64,000 nt of DNA, taken from positions 186,001 through 250,000 of the forward strand of contig CAJHZI010000436.1 in the NCBI GenBank assembly GCA_905160935.1, written 5' to 3'. Shown here piece after piece: positions 24,336 to 35,936 of this stretch. The notes beneath the pieces are model-generated. The model saw only the letters and a list, made by a program, of their open reading frames with translations. It was not told where the DNA came from and made no database searches. The first letter of the stretch is position 1. Every line of letters starts with the position of its first letter. Source of the stretch: Enchytraeus crypticus. Taxonomy: Eukaryota; Annelida; Clitellata; Enchytraeida; Enchytraeidae. A program made the position numbers and the translations under genes.

Positions 24336-25129
24336 CAAGATAACGTCTTTTTCAAACCACACGGCAGCCTTCTGCTGCAAAAATATAGTGTGCTTAAGCC
24401 CTAATATTAATTATAATAACAAAATCAGAGTGCTACTGTCGTCCACGACAACATTGAGCACTATTGGGACAAATACAAACCAGTGAACAAAAAGAAGGTC
24501 CACAACGATGCATATTCAAAATTCAGAAAACCAGTCCAAAGACAAATGGAATTAAATAATTGGATATTTTCGCGATGGTCGAAATAATGTTATGTAAGTC
24601 TTATATAGATAGTATTACGCGTGCTGGTTTAGTGTTTAGCAAACTGCATATACCGTGGAATGTGCTTATATAGGTTTATCAATGTATTTATAATAATTAC
24701 TTTACATTTTAAAGAAATATTTTTATACTTAAGAGAAGATATTCTTAATAATATTCAGCGTCGAAAAGATAAGTAACAGGAATATAATTATACTGAAATA
24801 ACTGAATTAATTCTCCATAGTATACAGAATAACAAATACAGCGTTAATTGATGAGAGACTACGTAATATAGTAGATATTAATAATAGAATATTAATTTAT
24901 AATTTAATAGTATACCATATTTTAGTAAAAGATACAGTATTTGTACCATTTCAATGACGAATTCAATGTTAATATGGTTTTTATATTGCTCGTCTGAAAC
25001 ATATATTTGAAAAACCATAAAAACCATACGAGGATAATGGCTTGTCATCAATGCATACCTGTTCTGTAAGTATTTAGTCCGTCTCTAGAAAGGCTAATTT
25101 TTGACCATACTTTGAAAACAATGATATAG

Positions 25130-25520
25130 ATGTGAAATGTAGACCTAATGGAAGGTAGATACCAGGAAACTAGAGGCATTTGAAATGTGGATATGGAGAA
25201 GAATGGAAAGGATTAGCTAGACTCATAAAGTTACATATGAGGATGTACTGGAGACAGATGTTATAGAAAGATAGTTGAGAAATGCATTATTGTAAAATAG
25301 GAAGAAGAGTTGAATGGGACATTTTCTTAGAGCGGAAAGTCTACTAAAAGAGATAAGGCAGTATGGAAGGAAATACAGGCAGAGACAGGCTGAGATTAGG
25401 TAGATTAGAAGACTTAAAGATCCACTCGTATGTGGACATACGAAAAGCGAAAAACAGAGAAGAATGGATGCGTTATAAACCATGGATCAGCCAGTAGGTA
25501 GTGCACTAAGAGAGACTTTG
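25130..25520 (+). mobile_element. LINE 3' end relic
   Basis: Broken reading frames give RKLEAFEMWIWRRMERIS, YEDVLET, GHFLRAESLLKE and a final MDQPVGSALRE-like motif. This is the usual C-terminal region of the same LINE type as the 55 kb relic. It ends with ACTAAGAGAGA. Confidence 0.8.
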
Positions 25521-25680
25521 AAAAGCAGAGTAATTACTGTTATTCTCTCAAATGAAAAATGAACAAAGGCTATTATATTTAGATATAAACATTGAGGCTA
25601 CCAGGCTATGCATCCAGAATATAATTTGGTAAAATCTGTTAAATTTCAAATAATTAAATTAATAATAATAATAATAATAA

Positions 25681-25808
25681 ATAAAGTCTTTCTTTTATCT
25701 TATATTTTAGCCCAGGGCCTTGTACAGCCCAGGGCAATTTTAAAATGATAATAATAATAAAGGTTTAATTCCGTTTCCTCATACAAAGATGATGTCAGGG
25801 ACGTCCCT
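25681..25808 (-). repeat. GACGTCC-element, extended form
   Basis: Same order as the 17.4 kb copy, with an (ATA)n spacer. It lies about 300 bases upstream of the gene 1 start codon. After it, to 25983, an unexplained open frame of about 60 codons (Lys-rich) is seen and not assigned. Confidence 0.65.
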
Positions 25809-26103
25809 ATCACATGCAACTACACATCGATTCACCCCAAACGCTCTGAAAAAACATGAGCTGAAGAGAAAGAAAAAGATCCTAAACGGATCCGGTCCGG
25901 CGATCAAAAAACAATCAGGCAAGATGAAAACATTTATGGGAGGAAGATTTGTGTTTTCAACCTACAACGGAAAGTGGAATTAGTAGAACATGAGCGAATT
26001 GAATTATAAAATAAAAATAAAATATCACAAATTAAAATAAAGTTATTACAATCTGTTAATATTCAGGAATTTTAGCCGATTACACCTCTAGTGACTCCTA
26101 GCG

Positions 26104-27156
26104 ATGTCTGCTAACAGACACACACTCGACTCGTGGAGGCTGTCACGTATTGCAGAGGAAGTGGAAGCACTTAGCTTTTCTTCCACCGACGATGACGGCG
26201 CCTCCACACCGGGCAGCTCTCGTGAGCACACCCTTGATCGGAGGCTTTGCTCGCTCCATCGCATTGACAAGCAACTCAAAGAGCTTCAATTCTTAGAAGA
26301 TCTGGCAAGCAGTCCAAAGATAGATAAACTTCAGCACGTAATGTCTCTCGATCGTCATTTCATGAACACAGAAGGAACAAGAAAGAAACCAGAGCTGAAA
26401 GAATTGCAAGATTTTGTTCCTCATGAAGAGTACTACTGCAAACACCGCTCAAGAAAACTTAATCGTGTTGTATCTCCGGATAAAATAGACTTAAGGTCAG
26501 GGGTAAGACATTTCACGAAATCAGAATCATCTGAAAGTGTGGCGAGATGTTGCGAGCATATATCAAAAGAACATGTTGCTCCTGAACGGACTGAAATTTC
26601 TGGTGCGCACAAATTTAAGGAGATTCGACCTCCTGATCGATTAGAAATCCCACCTGACGATAAATCTAGAATCGATACTTGTTTCAATTCTCCTACGGGA
26701 TACTGCAATCCCAAAGAAATAGTCTCCGGATCGCCATTGACATGTTCACGCTCAGTTGAGGAGCTACAAGCTAAAGATGCTCTTAGATTCATTAAAGCCA
26801 AGTACGATTCGTTAGGAAAGGTCAAGGTTCAAAAACCTCCATCCCCTCTTGGTTTATCAACAAATTGTTCAGTCCCACCTCTACCCAACCTCTCGGCAGC
26901 TCGACAGTTTGGCGCAATTATATTAACAACTGAAAGGCCGGCTGATCGATCAATCACCCGGTCGACGCCGAACACCCCGGCGGATCGAAGGCAGGGGTGC
27001 CGCTCCCCCGGCGCCTTCATCGACCATGTGCCTTCGTCGCCGTTCTCGTCGAGTATCAGAGGTCTGTGCATCTCCCCCACCTCGTCGTGTAGTCCCGGGC
27101 CCCTGGTCTATCGGAGGGGAGTGGGTTCAGATAGATACAACACAGTGTCTGGACGA
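26104..27156 (+). CDS. Gene 1, coding exon 1 (disordered N-terminus)
   Basis: This exon encodes residues 1-351, ending [10 protein letters not shown]. The reading frame stays open past the donor to a stop at 27217-27219, so intron retention would give a 371-residue short form without the WH1-like and CRIB-like parts. Two charged stretches ([15 protein letters not shown], and [19 protein letters not shown]) may be helical. The rest looks unstructured and rich in possible phosphosites such as SPLG, TPNTP and SPGAF. Confidence 0.82.
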
Positions 27157-27850
27157 GTAAGCATTTATGCCGATTCTATTTTGTTCTTTTCAGATTTTAT
27201 GAAACCAGAAAATCAGTAAGCAATCAATTAATAATCCTAATATATTAGTCACTTAACCAATCAATTAAATAAACAATCTATCAATCGAACAAACATTTAA
27301 TCAATCAAGCAAACAAACGATCAAACCTTGAAACATCAATCAATCAGTCAATATGCTAATCAATCAATCGGGATGTTGAATCTTTATTTATTTTTTATTT
27401 ATATATTGCTTTATTTCAGGCTTAATAACCCATACATGAATCTTGCTATGCAACAATGCAACAAAAACCAGAAAAGCAAATAGGCTGTGCACTAATTGAG
27501 CTATAAGACAATTACTTATAGAATTAGGCATACAAAGCCACAAAGCTATATAATCTTTAAGATTGCACTTAATTATGTCCTAGAATAGATTGACCCATAT
27601 GGTTACAGCTGATACGGAAATTCAAAGAATCATTCCGATCTATACCAAAAAATATACCTTGCAGATTAGTTTTTTTGGCAATATGATGCTCCATAATCCT
27701 TATTACAATATTAATGTCATAACTGCTTGGTGATAACCTAATCTCGGTCATGCCACTGCACCAATGCCAAGTTCAATTTAATAATTAATTTTACATTTTA
27801 TCTCGATCTCTGCCTCTCTGTCTCTGTCTATGTCTCTGTCTGTCCGTCTG

Positions 27851-27884
<34 letters not shown>

Positions 27885-30800
27885 GCTCGCTCTCTATGTT
27901 GGACTGCCCAATATCTGGCGTAAGGAGTTATTTTTCTATACTTTTATTATTTCTTATTTTTTATTTTTTATTATTTATTATTATTATCTTATATTAATTT
28001 TTAGCTATTCTTCTATTGTTTTATTCTGATCTCTAAGATCTGCGAAAACGTTCTTCTAATAAGTCATATAATTACTTCTATTATTATTTCTTTCGACAAC
28101 TTTTTTATCCTCTATGCACTACAGTACCTATTAGTTTAGATTAGATACCTATGCTTTGTAGGTGCTTCATTGTCTTCTTTAGCCTCACATTATTATAAGA
28201 TTTTTACGACACACGGAATATAGGTTCTGTTTGACTTGAATACTAGATGGTCAACCTGTTCAAAATATCCAAGCTTTCCCATGGATCAATAAAAATTATT
28301 TTACTTAAAATTACATATACTTTTCCTTCAACTTTGCAGAATTTGTTAGAATTTGCAAAATTAGAATTGCGTTCTTTATTACTTAGAAAACTCATAAAAT
28401 ACTTTTAGAATACCTGACATTTTATCGATGAAGATATTGAGATTCAATTATTAATTCTTTCTCGAGCTTAATAAGAAAAATTAAGAAGTGCAGAAGAGCA
28501 ATAGATCTGTCGATGTAAACAGCCATTTGATTTCCAGTTGTGATAACAAAAGCGTTCAAGATGTTTATATGAATTCATGTTCATATTAGCAAGTCGATTT
28601 GATCTAGAAGAAATTTCGTACAAGCGAACTTACTAAGTGATGGACGGAAATTGATCAAAGAGCCAACTCTTGAAATCTCGGAGTTCAACTCTGTCAGAGG
28701 TCAAAGGTCAGTTTGCTATACAAGCACAGGTAAAGGAATATTTTAAAATGTAATCACATTTATGCAACACTATGAAGTTGCTCCGTATTGCACAATTGTA
28801 AAATAAAACTAAAATTATACAAAAGATGAATATCCAAGTACTCATTAAGCGCATTCGCGTAAATGCAGAATGTTATCAATATTACGCTTGTCGATAAAAG
28901 TATTATAAGCATCTAAAATATTATATCACAACAACATGCAAATAATTATGCACTCATAAAAAATACAACATGCATTATATTAAACAGCAAGCAAGCAGAC
29001 TCACATTTAGGCCTACTTAAGTACACGTTATTGCAACATCTATGCATGCCAACATGAGCTGAGCAGGTGGCTTGTTTGCAAAGTTGTTCGTTAGTGGATT
29101 AGTAGGTTTAGGATTAAAATTTCAGTGCTTTCCAGGTCACTGACATGTTGGCTTTATCATTCGTCTTAGCACATTCATATAAAATAGAATAAGCTGCATG
29201 CAACCAAAACGTAACTACTCGTACTTAACTGCAAATGAGTGCACACAAGTAAGCAGACTTACACATAGCAAGAACTAATACACATAATAATAGCACATAC
29301 CAAGTACTTAATAAACAAAACATTGACACATTCAACCGCACTGATACGCACTATTTGACTTAAGCGCACCTACACTCAAATTCATCAGAGCTAGAGAGAA
29401 AAGTAGGAGTATATAAAACTATAGGCATTTTTTCGTACAGTGCTTCATTAACAAAAATGCGGTTATATGCATGCTGTAGTAAGCTTTGATTGTTACTAAC
29501 ATTGCCTGAGGCGGAGAAACGTACACATAATTCTAGTCTTATTTGCTTACCCACAATCTCAGACTCAATATTCATGATGGCTTCAATTCTTTACATTGTC
29601 GCGTGTGGATAATCATATAGACCATAACTGCTTGAGCAGCCTGGTACAAGCAATTACGCCAAGTCAGAGAGAAAATTGGATTATATCAAATAACGTGAAA
29701 TGATTCTGCAGTCGACACACTTCGTCTCTTCTTCTTTCTCCTCTTCAGAACGTCTGAGGAAATGCTCGAAGTAATTTACACGACAATTTGCAGCTCTTTA
29801 AAAATTTATACGTTTAGAGTGACGAAAGAATTTCAGAACGAAATAAGTGCTTCAATAAAGCATTCACGTCTTTCTTCAACATAGAATGCTTTGAGTATTT
29901 GCACTGGATAGATGATAAAGTTCATGACCCACTTGTTTGACAAACAAAAAGGAACACAATGTGTCGAAATTTGCCAGATTGTCTCGCTATATGTTCACAA
30001 ACCTCTACGTTACAGGATCGAATGCTAAATGTGCTAAACAATTTCATTCAAAAAGACATTTTCACCTTAAGTGTGACTGCATAGTTTTTTAAGTGGGCAA
30101 ATTATAAATGCTTAATAAATGTCTTTTATCAATTAATCTATTAAATAAGACACACCTTAATGTTTTATGGGAGCCTAGGGAAGAGTGAACTCTAAAAGAG
30201 CTTCAGAAAGTGTAAAAGATGTGAAAAAATAGGGATTGAGAAAATGCAGCTATGAAAGAGCCTCAGAAGTAAATAGAACAATTCAGAAAGTATCTCTGCC
30301 TGTTCTCTTTATTGACTTGGTATGATTTCTGGTGGGTGAAATGAGCGATCTAGACTTATGATTGAAACCTGAACGACCAATGTTTAATTTCTGTAATACT
30401 ATCTATTATCTTCTGTCAAGCACAGTCAAGGATTGATTCAATGTAAAAATTCTTTGTCATAATCTGTTTTCATACTCCCGTCAGCTCACAAGCTGCATCG
30501 ATTACCATAGCATTATGCCTTAATCAAACCCTTGTGTAGCCTTTCGAATGGGAACTGAACTGCTGAGATGATTTCCCACTGTCTTACTCGTAGTTACTGC
30601 GTCACCGTAAAATGTTAATTTTATACATTCAGATTGCAATGATCAAGTTACATGTATGTGTTCGCCTGTACTTCGATTGGAACGTTCCAAACGGGCTGGT
30701 CGGTTTTAAAATGGAAACAAAACAGAAATATCGTTCATTCCCGTTCATGATCGAAGCAATCCATTTGAATAATTAACATCGACCTGTGAGTTCTTATCTG

Positions 30801-33270
30801 TGACTTCTGTTTATCCATTATTGATTGTCAGTTGTCGTGTTGAAGATCAAACGTTGCGCTTTCATGAAAATTACATCACACCACAGATTTCATGAAATAT
30901 TAACGAGATCTCCAACGATATCAAGTTGCATAGACGTTGCCGAGATGTTTTTAAGACTTTACATAGACAGAGACATAGACATAGACATAGACATAGATAT
31001 AGATATAGATATAGATATAGATATAGATATAGATATAGATATAGATATAGATATAGATATAGATATAGATATAGATATAGATATAGATATAGATATAGAT
31101 ATAGATATAGATATAGATATAGAGATAGATATAGATATAGATATAGATATAGATATAGATATAGATATAGATATAGATATAGATATAGATATAGATATAG
31201 ATATAGATATAGATATAGATATAGATATAGATATAGATATAGATATAGATATAGATATAGACATAGACATACATATAAACATAGATATAGACATACATAT
31301 AGACATTAACATAGACGTAGGCATAGACATAAAAGTAGACTTAGACACAGACATAGACATAAACATAGACATAGACACAGACATAGACACTGCTGTGATG
31401 TTTTTGTTTTGTAAATGCTACTCAGAATTGATTGAGATGTCCCATTGATTTTTAAATAGAATTAAAAATAGCCTTGTGTGAAATCAACGACATGCGCAGC
31501 TTGGCAACAATTACTCAACCTTGTATATAATGCTGATCTTTCGGTTACGATAGGATTAATCGAAAACATCACAATGTAGAAAAAGGCGATTTAGCCAAAT
31601 TCCCTTTATGAAAAATAATTTTAAGATGCAGGTAAAATATGGAGGTTAGAAATTTTAAAAATACCAATCGTGGCTTGCAATACTTACAAAAAACTGTAAT
31701 AACTACTAGAAAAAGTAGCAAAAGCCACACAAGTGGAATCTTTTTGATAGCTCGCTCTTGGCTAGCCACAGTAGTTTAAAGGTTAAACAGGCGCAATGAA
31801 GGATGAATATCCATGATGATACCTAACAGTATAGATACCTTTTATTAAACCATTTTTTTGTTATTAATTCTCCACAAAACCAAACCCTGTGAATGTCCGA
31901 AATTTTACTCTCTAATCCGCTTGATCAGGTATATATCTCCGGACCACAAGAAATCCTAATTTACATGTAAATTAACGACGTCTCTGACACTCTACACGTG
32001 AGGTATTTAGACAATCCAACTAAACGTGCAGTGTAGAGTTGAGTCATAGCTTTCATTTGATCACAATCGTTGCAATATGAATATTGTTGTTGTGGAAAGA
32101 ATAATTATAATATGCGCTTTGAGACGCATAAAACCAAACTCTTCATATAGAATTCGGCATTTTGATTAGAAAATAGCTACCATGACGAAGAGTAAGAAGA
32201 TAATTGAAGTAGAATTGCTGGCGGTTTGGTTCTTGACGAGGAATTTATATCGCATACTGACAAGTAGTGTTAAATGCATGTTCTGTTCTATGCATATTAT
32301 TTACTTTAATTATAAATGATAAATTAAACATTTATCTGCCTTTAATTATACCTACCTAATCTATTTTATTTATCACTTATCGCAACTTATTCTATAACCT
32401 GATCTTATTTTATTTATCACTTATCAGGAAACACGCGCTCACATCAACCCAATCAACCTGGTATCACCACAAGAGCTGATCCAGGTGGAGATGTTTTACA
32501 GCTCGCACAAAACCACCATCAGCGTCTGTCCATGCCTAGCCTCGATGTTCGTTGGCACCGTCAAATCACTCCGCTCTCACCCTTCTCCCTTGCTCCCATC
32601 AGGCCAGAGCCACGACCGGCCCTGCTCTTCTGGGGGTCACCGTTCTTCCAGCAGGGCCGACTGGACGCTCTTCAAGAGCGGCATACCCCTGCTGGTGCTG
32701 GACTCGGGCGAGGGCAGGCGACGAAGACGTCTGCATGTCCTGCTGGCGGAGAAGGGAACTGGATTTACCCTGTGGAGAGACACGATAGACTCTCAGAGCG
32801 ACTACCTACCGCGTTCTGATGTGTTTCATACGATGTTCATCTCAGCGGATAGAAATCGAATCGCCGGTTTCCTCTTCGACTCGGCTAGAGACGCCAAAGA
32901 TTTCCTGAAGAACATTTCCAAGTTATCGGCGGATTGCGAAAAGTCATCGCAAGGAGAGGGGAGGAAATTAAAGAAAAGTAGTCGATCGAAAAAGTCTAAA
33001 GGGTTAACCAAAGCAGCGATATCGCACCCTTGCTGCTTCACTCATATATCTCGATTCGATCCCAAGGAAGGGTGTAATATTCTACTGCCTAATTCCCCAG
33101 TCCAGAGCCCCACGGGTGGGGGTGGTCATAGCACCCCAGGTGTGACCCATGGCACCGCAGGCCTGAACCCAACAAACGGGGGTTCTCACGGTAGTCTGAC
33201 GCGTCAAAGCGGCGAACAAAAACACACAGAAAAGCATAGAACTCTAAATATGACAAGTTTACGAAAATAA
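26104..33270 (+). CDS. Gene 1: WH1-like region plus CRIB-like motif protein, two coding exons
   Basis: Two exons, 26104-27156 and 32428-33270, join in phase 0 (1053 + 843 nt) to give about 631 residues. The donor is CGA|GTAAGC and the acceptor TTATCAG|GAA. ATG 26104 has an in-frame TGA at 26092, and a possible 5'UTR acceptor (CACCTCTAG) ends at 26090. Residues 1-350 are polar, rich in Ser, Arg and Pro, and probably disordered. Residues 355-520 look like a WH1/PH-type fold: [18 protein letters not shown], then [14 protein letters not shown], and an end ([19 protein letters not shown]) that resembles the terminal helix of WASP WH1 domains. A basic stretch ([10 protein letters not shown]) follows, then ISHPCCFTH (549-557), which fits the CRIB core ISxPxxFxH. 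Together this suggests a cytoplasmic Rho/Cdc42-linked adaptor. The WH1 and CRIB calls are inferred from motifs. The tail is Gly/Ser-rich. I cannot name an orthologue. Confidence 0.8.
27799..27895. repeat. (CT)n-rich tract
   Basis: Imperfect CTGTCTCTGTC units grading into a pure CT run with CGCTCGCTC at the end. Gene 1 intron. Confidence 0.8.
28698..28710 (+). promoter_or_regulatory. Perfect DR1 nuclear-receptor half-site pair
   Basis: AGGTCA-A-AGGTCA, the consensus for HNF4/RXR-type receptors. A match of this length is rare by chance, but no function is shown. Confidence 0.35.
29085..29170 (+). repeat. SINE, diverged, in gene 1 intron
   Basis: GTGGATTAGTAGGTTTAGGA then TTCCAGGTCACTGACATG matches the 22.4 kb copy. 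The 3' domain is largely lost. Confidence 0.45.
30961..31391. repeat. (ATAGAT)n hexanucleotide array, 430 bp
   Basis: The core of about 300 bases is almost pure ATATAG/GATATA; the edges are the older ACATAG variant, mixed with other changes. Long Asp-Ile, Arg-Tyr, Ile-Tyr and Met-Ser frames across it are by-products. Confidence 0.92.
32428..33270 (+). CDS. Gene 1, coding exon 2 (WH1-like, CRIB-like, C-terminus)
   Basis: This exon encodes residues 352-631, starting [17 protein letters not shown]. It is clearly richer in GC than the sequence around it, which supports coding. The core carries the WH1/PH-like and CRIB-like parts. The stop TAA is at 33268-33270. No canonical AATAAA was seen in the next few hundred bases. 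Confidence 0.85.
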   Translation, partial: ETRAHINPINLVSPQELIQVEMFYSSHKTTISVCPCLASMFVGTVKSLRSHPSPLLPSGQSHDRPCSSGGHRSSSRADWTLFKSGIPLLVLDSGEGRRRRRLHVLLAEKGTGFTLWRDTIDSQSDYLPRSDVFHTMFISADRNRIAGFLFDSARDAKDFLKNISKLSADCEKSSQGEGRKLKKSSRSKKSKGLTKAAISHPCCFTHISRFDPKEGCNILLPNSPVQSPTGGGGHSTPGVTHGTAGLNPTNGGSHGSLTRQSGEQKHTEKHRTLNMTSLRK

Positions 33271-33422
33271 CGTACTTTACTTTTAAATAATAGGATAAAT
33301 TGTCGTAGGATTAAGGCTGTGTAGCAGGACAAAGGATGAGTAGTTTATTGTTGCAATGTCCCAAGAGTTTCTATTAAATCGTATTTTTTTCATATTTTTT
33401 TAATTTTTCGTGTAATTTTAAA

Positions 33423-33442
33423 GAGAGAGAGAGAGAGAGAGA
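33423..33442. repeat. (GA)n tract in the gene 1 3' region
   Basis: About ten GA units roughly 150 bases after the gene 1 stop codon. Confidence 0.7.
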
Positions 33443-33694
33443 ATGAAGTGTAATTTTAAGCAGATGAGGGACTATTGAGACTGGAGTTAATTGCTTTTGG
33501 TCGTATGGTTACACACATGACAACCATATGTGTTAACAAAGTTTATTTTCTTAGTTACTGTTTATGTTGTTTTCGACAATTTCTCTTCTCCATTGTTATG
33601 AGTAATCGTAACCGTGCATAACGCACTGACAGCTGCCTGTGCAAACTTATGAATAACCTTCAACACAGTCGGAATATTTTCATTCAACGCAGTA

Positions 33695-33795
33695 ACCATT
33701 AAGTCTTCCGAGGTGGTCACCCGTCCTTGTAATAGCCTGGCCCAACGTAGCGTAACTTCGTTCATGGACACACAGCTTAACCAAGTGCGCTAACT
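33695..33795 (-). repeat. 5S rRNA-like relic (SINE3-like candidate)
   Basis: The minus strand reads CGAAGTTACGCTACGTTGGG, CCAGGC, then GGACGGGTGACCACCTCGGA. This follows 5S rRNA through box A and box C. Its 5' side (GTTAGCGCACTTGGTTAAGC) is not 5S and is shared, in diverged form, with the 4.1 kb copy, so these are copies of one composite element. Confidence 0.65.
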
Positions 33796-33799
33796 TTCA

Positions 33800-34350
33800 C
33801 TCCAGAAATGTTAAATATTTTACCTCGGATTAAAGATAGTTCTGTCGAAGCCATATACATGTATTTCGTATCTAAATTCAGATAAAATATATCTCGCTTT
33901 GATTCAGAAGTAACTTTAAATTATTCAATTAAAAAGATTATCGAAAAATCGCAAGTGTTCGCAAGAAGTCACAAATGTTAATGCTGTAGTTGAGAATACA
34001 AGAAAATTAGTGGGCCTAGAATTTCTGTTTAAATAATAACTCTTTTTTGACAAGTCTTAATATTATTCATATCTTCGCTATTTTAAAACAATCTGATAAC
34101 CGAAGATAGGTAACATACAAACATACGAAATGGAACATAAGGACATACATGTAATTAGAGTATATTACTATTATTATATTATTATTACATTGCTATAACG
34201 ATTATTAATTATAAGTTTCAACGTCTATAACTGACCGCAATGTCTTCGCTATTAGCATACAGGAGCTGCGAGCTCGTTACATATCTCTAACGACATGCCT
34301 GTCATATCGGTGGTAACGAGAGGTCATTAGCTGTGAAGATGTTTTCTCCA
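33800..34350. other. No gene seen
   Basis: AT-rich sequence with short (ATT)n runs near 34165. Confidence 0.5.
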
Positions 34351-34357
34351 CTCATAG

Positions 34358-34417
34358 TCTGAGCTAACACGTCGTTGGCACGCCGTCTCTGAGCTAACTC
34401 GTCGTCAGAACGCCGTC
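34358..34417. repeat. 30-bp direct tandem duplication
   Basis: Two copies of TCTGAGCTAAC-CGTCGT-CGCCGTC with a few differences. The sequence here is unusually CG-rich for the window. Confidence 0.75.
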
Positions 34418-34535
34418 TCAACAGATTCCAACACGTCTCGCGTCGTTATGAAATTCTTAACTACGTTTTCTTATAATATTCTCGAATCGGTAGAGATGGA
34501 GGAGAATTTGACAACTGAGCGGTTTCTGTCAAAAT

Positions 34536-34537
34536 AT

Positions 34538-34585
<48 letters not shown>

Positions 34586-34726
34586 TGTGGTTCAATTTCT
34601 TACGAGTTCGCTTCCTGGTTGTTCTCTAACTTTTTCTTTTTCTTTTTTTCTTTCATTCTCCCTTTCTTCTTATCATTTTTCTTTTTCTTCACGATCTCTA
34701 TCTCCCCCCCCCCCCTCTCTCTCCGG
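34536..34726. repeat. Long polypyrimidine tract
   Basis: CT repeat, a short mixed gap, then about 100 bases of almost pure C/T including a run of 11 or more C. It could form triplex DNA in supercoiled templates. Confidence 0.75.
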
Positions 34727-35189
34727 GAGCTTAATTTGAATTACCACGGCAATCATCCCAATTTCGGAAACCTATTTATAAAACAGTAAATATGCCTATT
34801 TAAGCAACAACATAACAAATTATGGTAATAATGATTGATGAAACCAATCCGAAAATAGATTGGCCTAAATATTTCATCAATACACAGGTTAAAAAAGTAC
34901 AGTATTCTGGTAGAAAAAATGTTCTGTATAAAAGAAAAAGAATTCCAAATTAAGCCTGATATCTAAAAATAATTATAATTACTAATTACAATTTTTAGAT
35001 ATAATTATATAATTATGATTAATATCATTAATCATTCAATTACATTGATTATAATATTTAGTAATAGTCATTCATTATTAATTAACAATTCAAGAGCTAA
35101 TCTTTCCGACTGTGCATCTACCATCATTTTGTAGAATTCACATACAGTAGAATTTTTGCCTCAGCTAACATTTATATCACATTATAGTA

Positions 35190-35234
35190 TAAGTCGCCCA
35201 TGGACAGTGTTCAACACTGTCCATGGGCGACTTA
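35190..35234. repeat. Perfect 45-bp palindrome with 1-base centre
   Basis: Arms of 22 bases (35190-35211 and 35213-35234) are exact reverse complements. They start TAAGTCGCCC and carry CCATGGACAG. The flanks are not complementary. Confidence 0.9.
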
Positions 35235-35249
35235 GACAAGCTAGCAGCT

Positions 35250-35700
35250 CACTACCATACCAATGCTCTGCATTTTAAAAATAATTACAGAGATATCATA
35301 AACTTCAACTTTCAACAATTTTGAAAGAAAAAATTGGCATATCATCCCAATAATTATAGATTTGGAAATTTGTCAAATGTTACCTATGCGGTTTCAATAT
35401 TGATGATATTGGTGTTGCATGCTTCTAGAGGTGCAGTCTGTTATTTTTCTTGATGTTTAGTTTTCTTTGTTTGTTGTGCGTTTGCGTTTTTTTGTTCCTG
35501 TTCTGTGTGTGTTTTAGTTGCCCAAGTGGCGAATAAGGATTTATATATAGTTAACCTTTTACTGTTGCCTAAGCAAAAACGGAGGAAGGCAACTTGAAAT
35601 CACTTCAGAAACCAATTTTCAAAGCTATAAGCTACATATAAACTTTCATTCTGATAAGGCATAAAAGCTTGTCTATAAAACAAAAATTATATACGAATTA
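35250..35700. other. No gene seen
   Basis: AT-rich with TTTGTTTGTTGTGCGTTTGCG near 35460. No feature is supported. Confidence 0.5.
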
Positions 35701-35702
35701 TC

Positions 35703-35817
35703 TTGTTGATCCATGGAGAGCTCTTTATGGAGAGTGAAAGCAGCCTTTGAGTATGATTATGAGCCTTGGACCTGCCACTCGGCAGAACATTAGAGAGAGA
35801 GAGAGAGAGAGAGAGAT
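35703..35817 (+). repeat. LINE-tail related repeat ending in (GA)n
   Basis: TTGATCCATGGAGAGCTC, GAAAGCAGCCTTTGAGTAT and TTGGACCTGCCACTCGGCAG are the reverse complement of the 2.5 kb copy. It ends in a 26-base GA tract. Confidence 0.65.
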
Positions 35818-35936
35818 TCAGAGAGGAATGGTATGCCTACCTTCTTGTCCCAAAAACTAAGTTTTATTACCCTCAGAAATGAGATAAACAATCTTGCGGT
35901 GACATCAACACAATTAACTCTAGTGACGTGTGCTGT

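Larger units (their letters stand above)
27157..32427 (+). other. Gene 1 intron
   Basis: GTAAGC to TTATCAG, 5.3 kb. Besides a CT tract, a DR1 motif, a SINE trace and a large hexanucleotide array, no coding sequence was recognised. Confidence 0.75.

Noticed and set aside
30825..31448. 207-codon open frame with Asp-Ile repeats and overlapping frames on both strands
   Set aside because: It is a by-product of the hexanucleotide array; no coding flanks.
32485..32487. GTG as a start for gene 1 exon 2
   Set aside because: Coding continues upstream to a splice acceptor at 32428 that fits exon 1 in phase 0.
35190..35234. microRNA precursor
   Set aside because: The stem is too short and has no real loop; no flanking stem extension.
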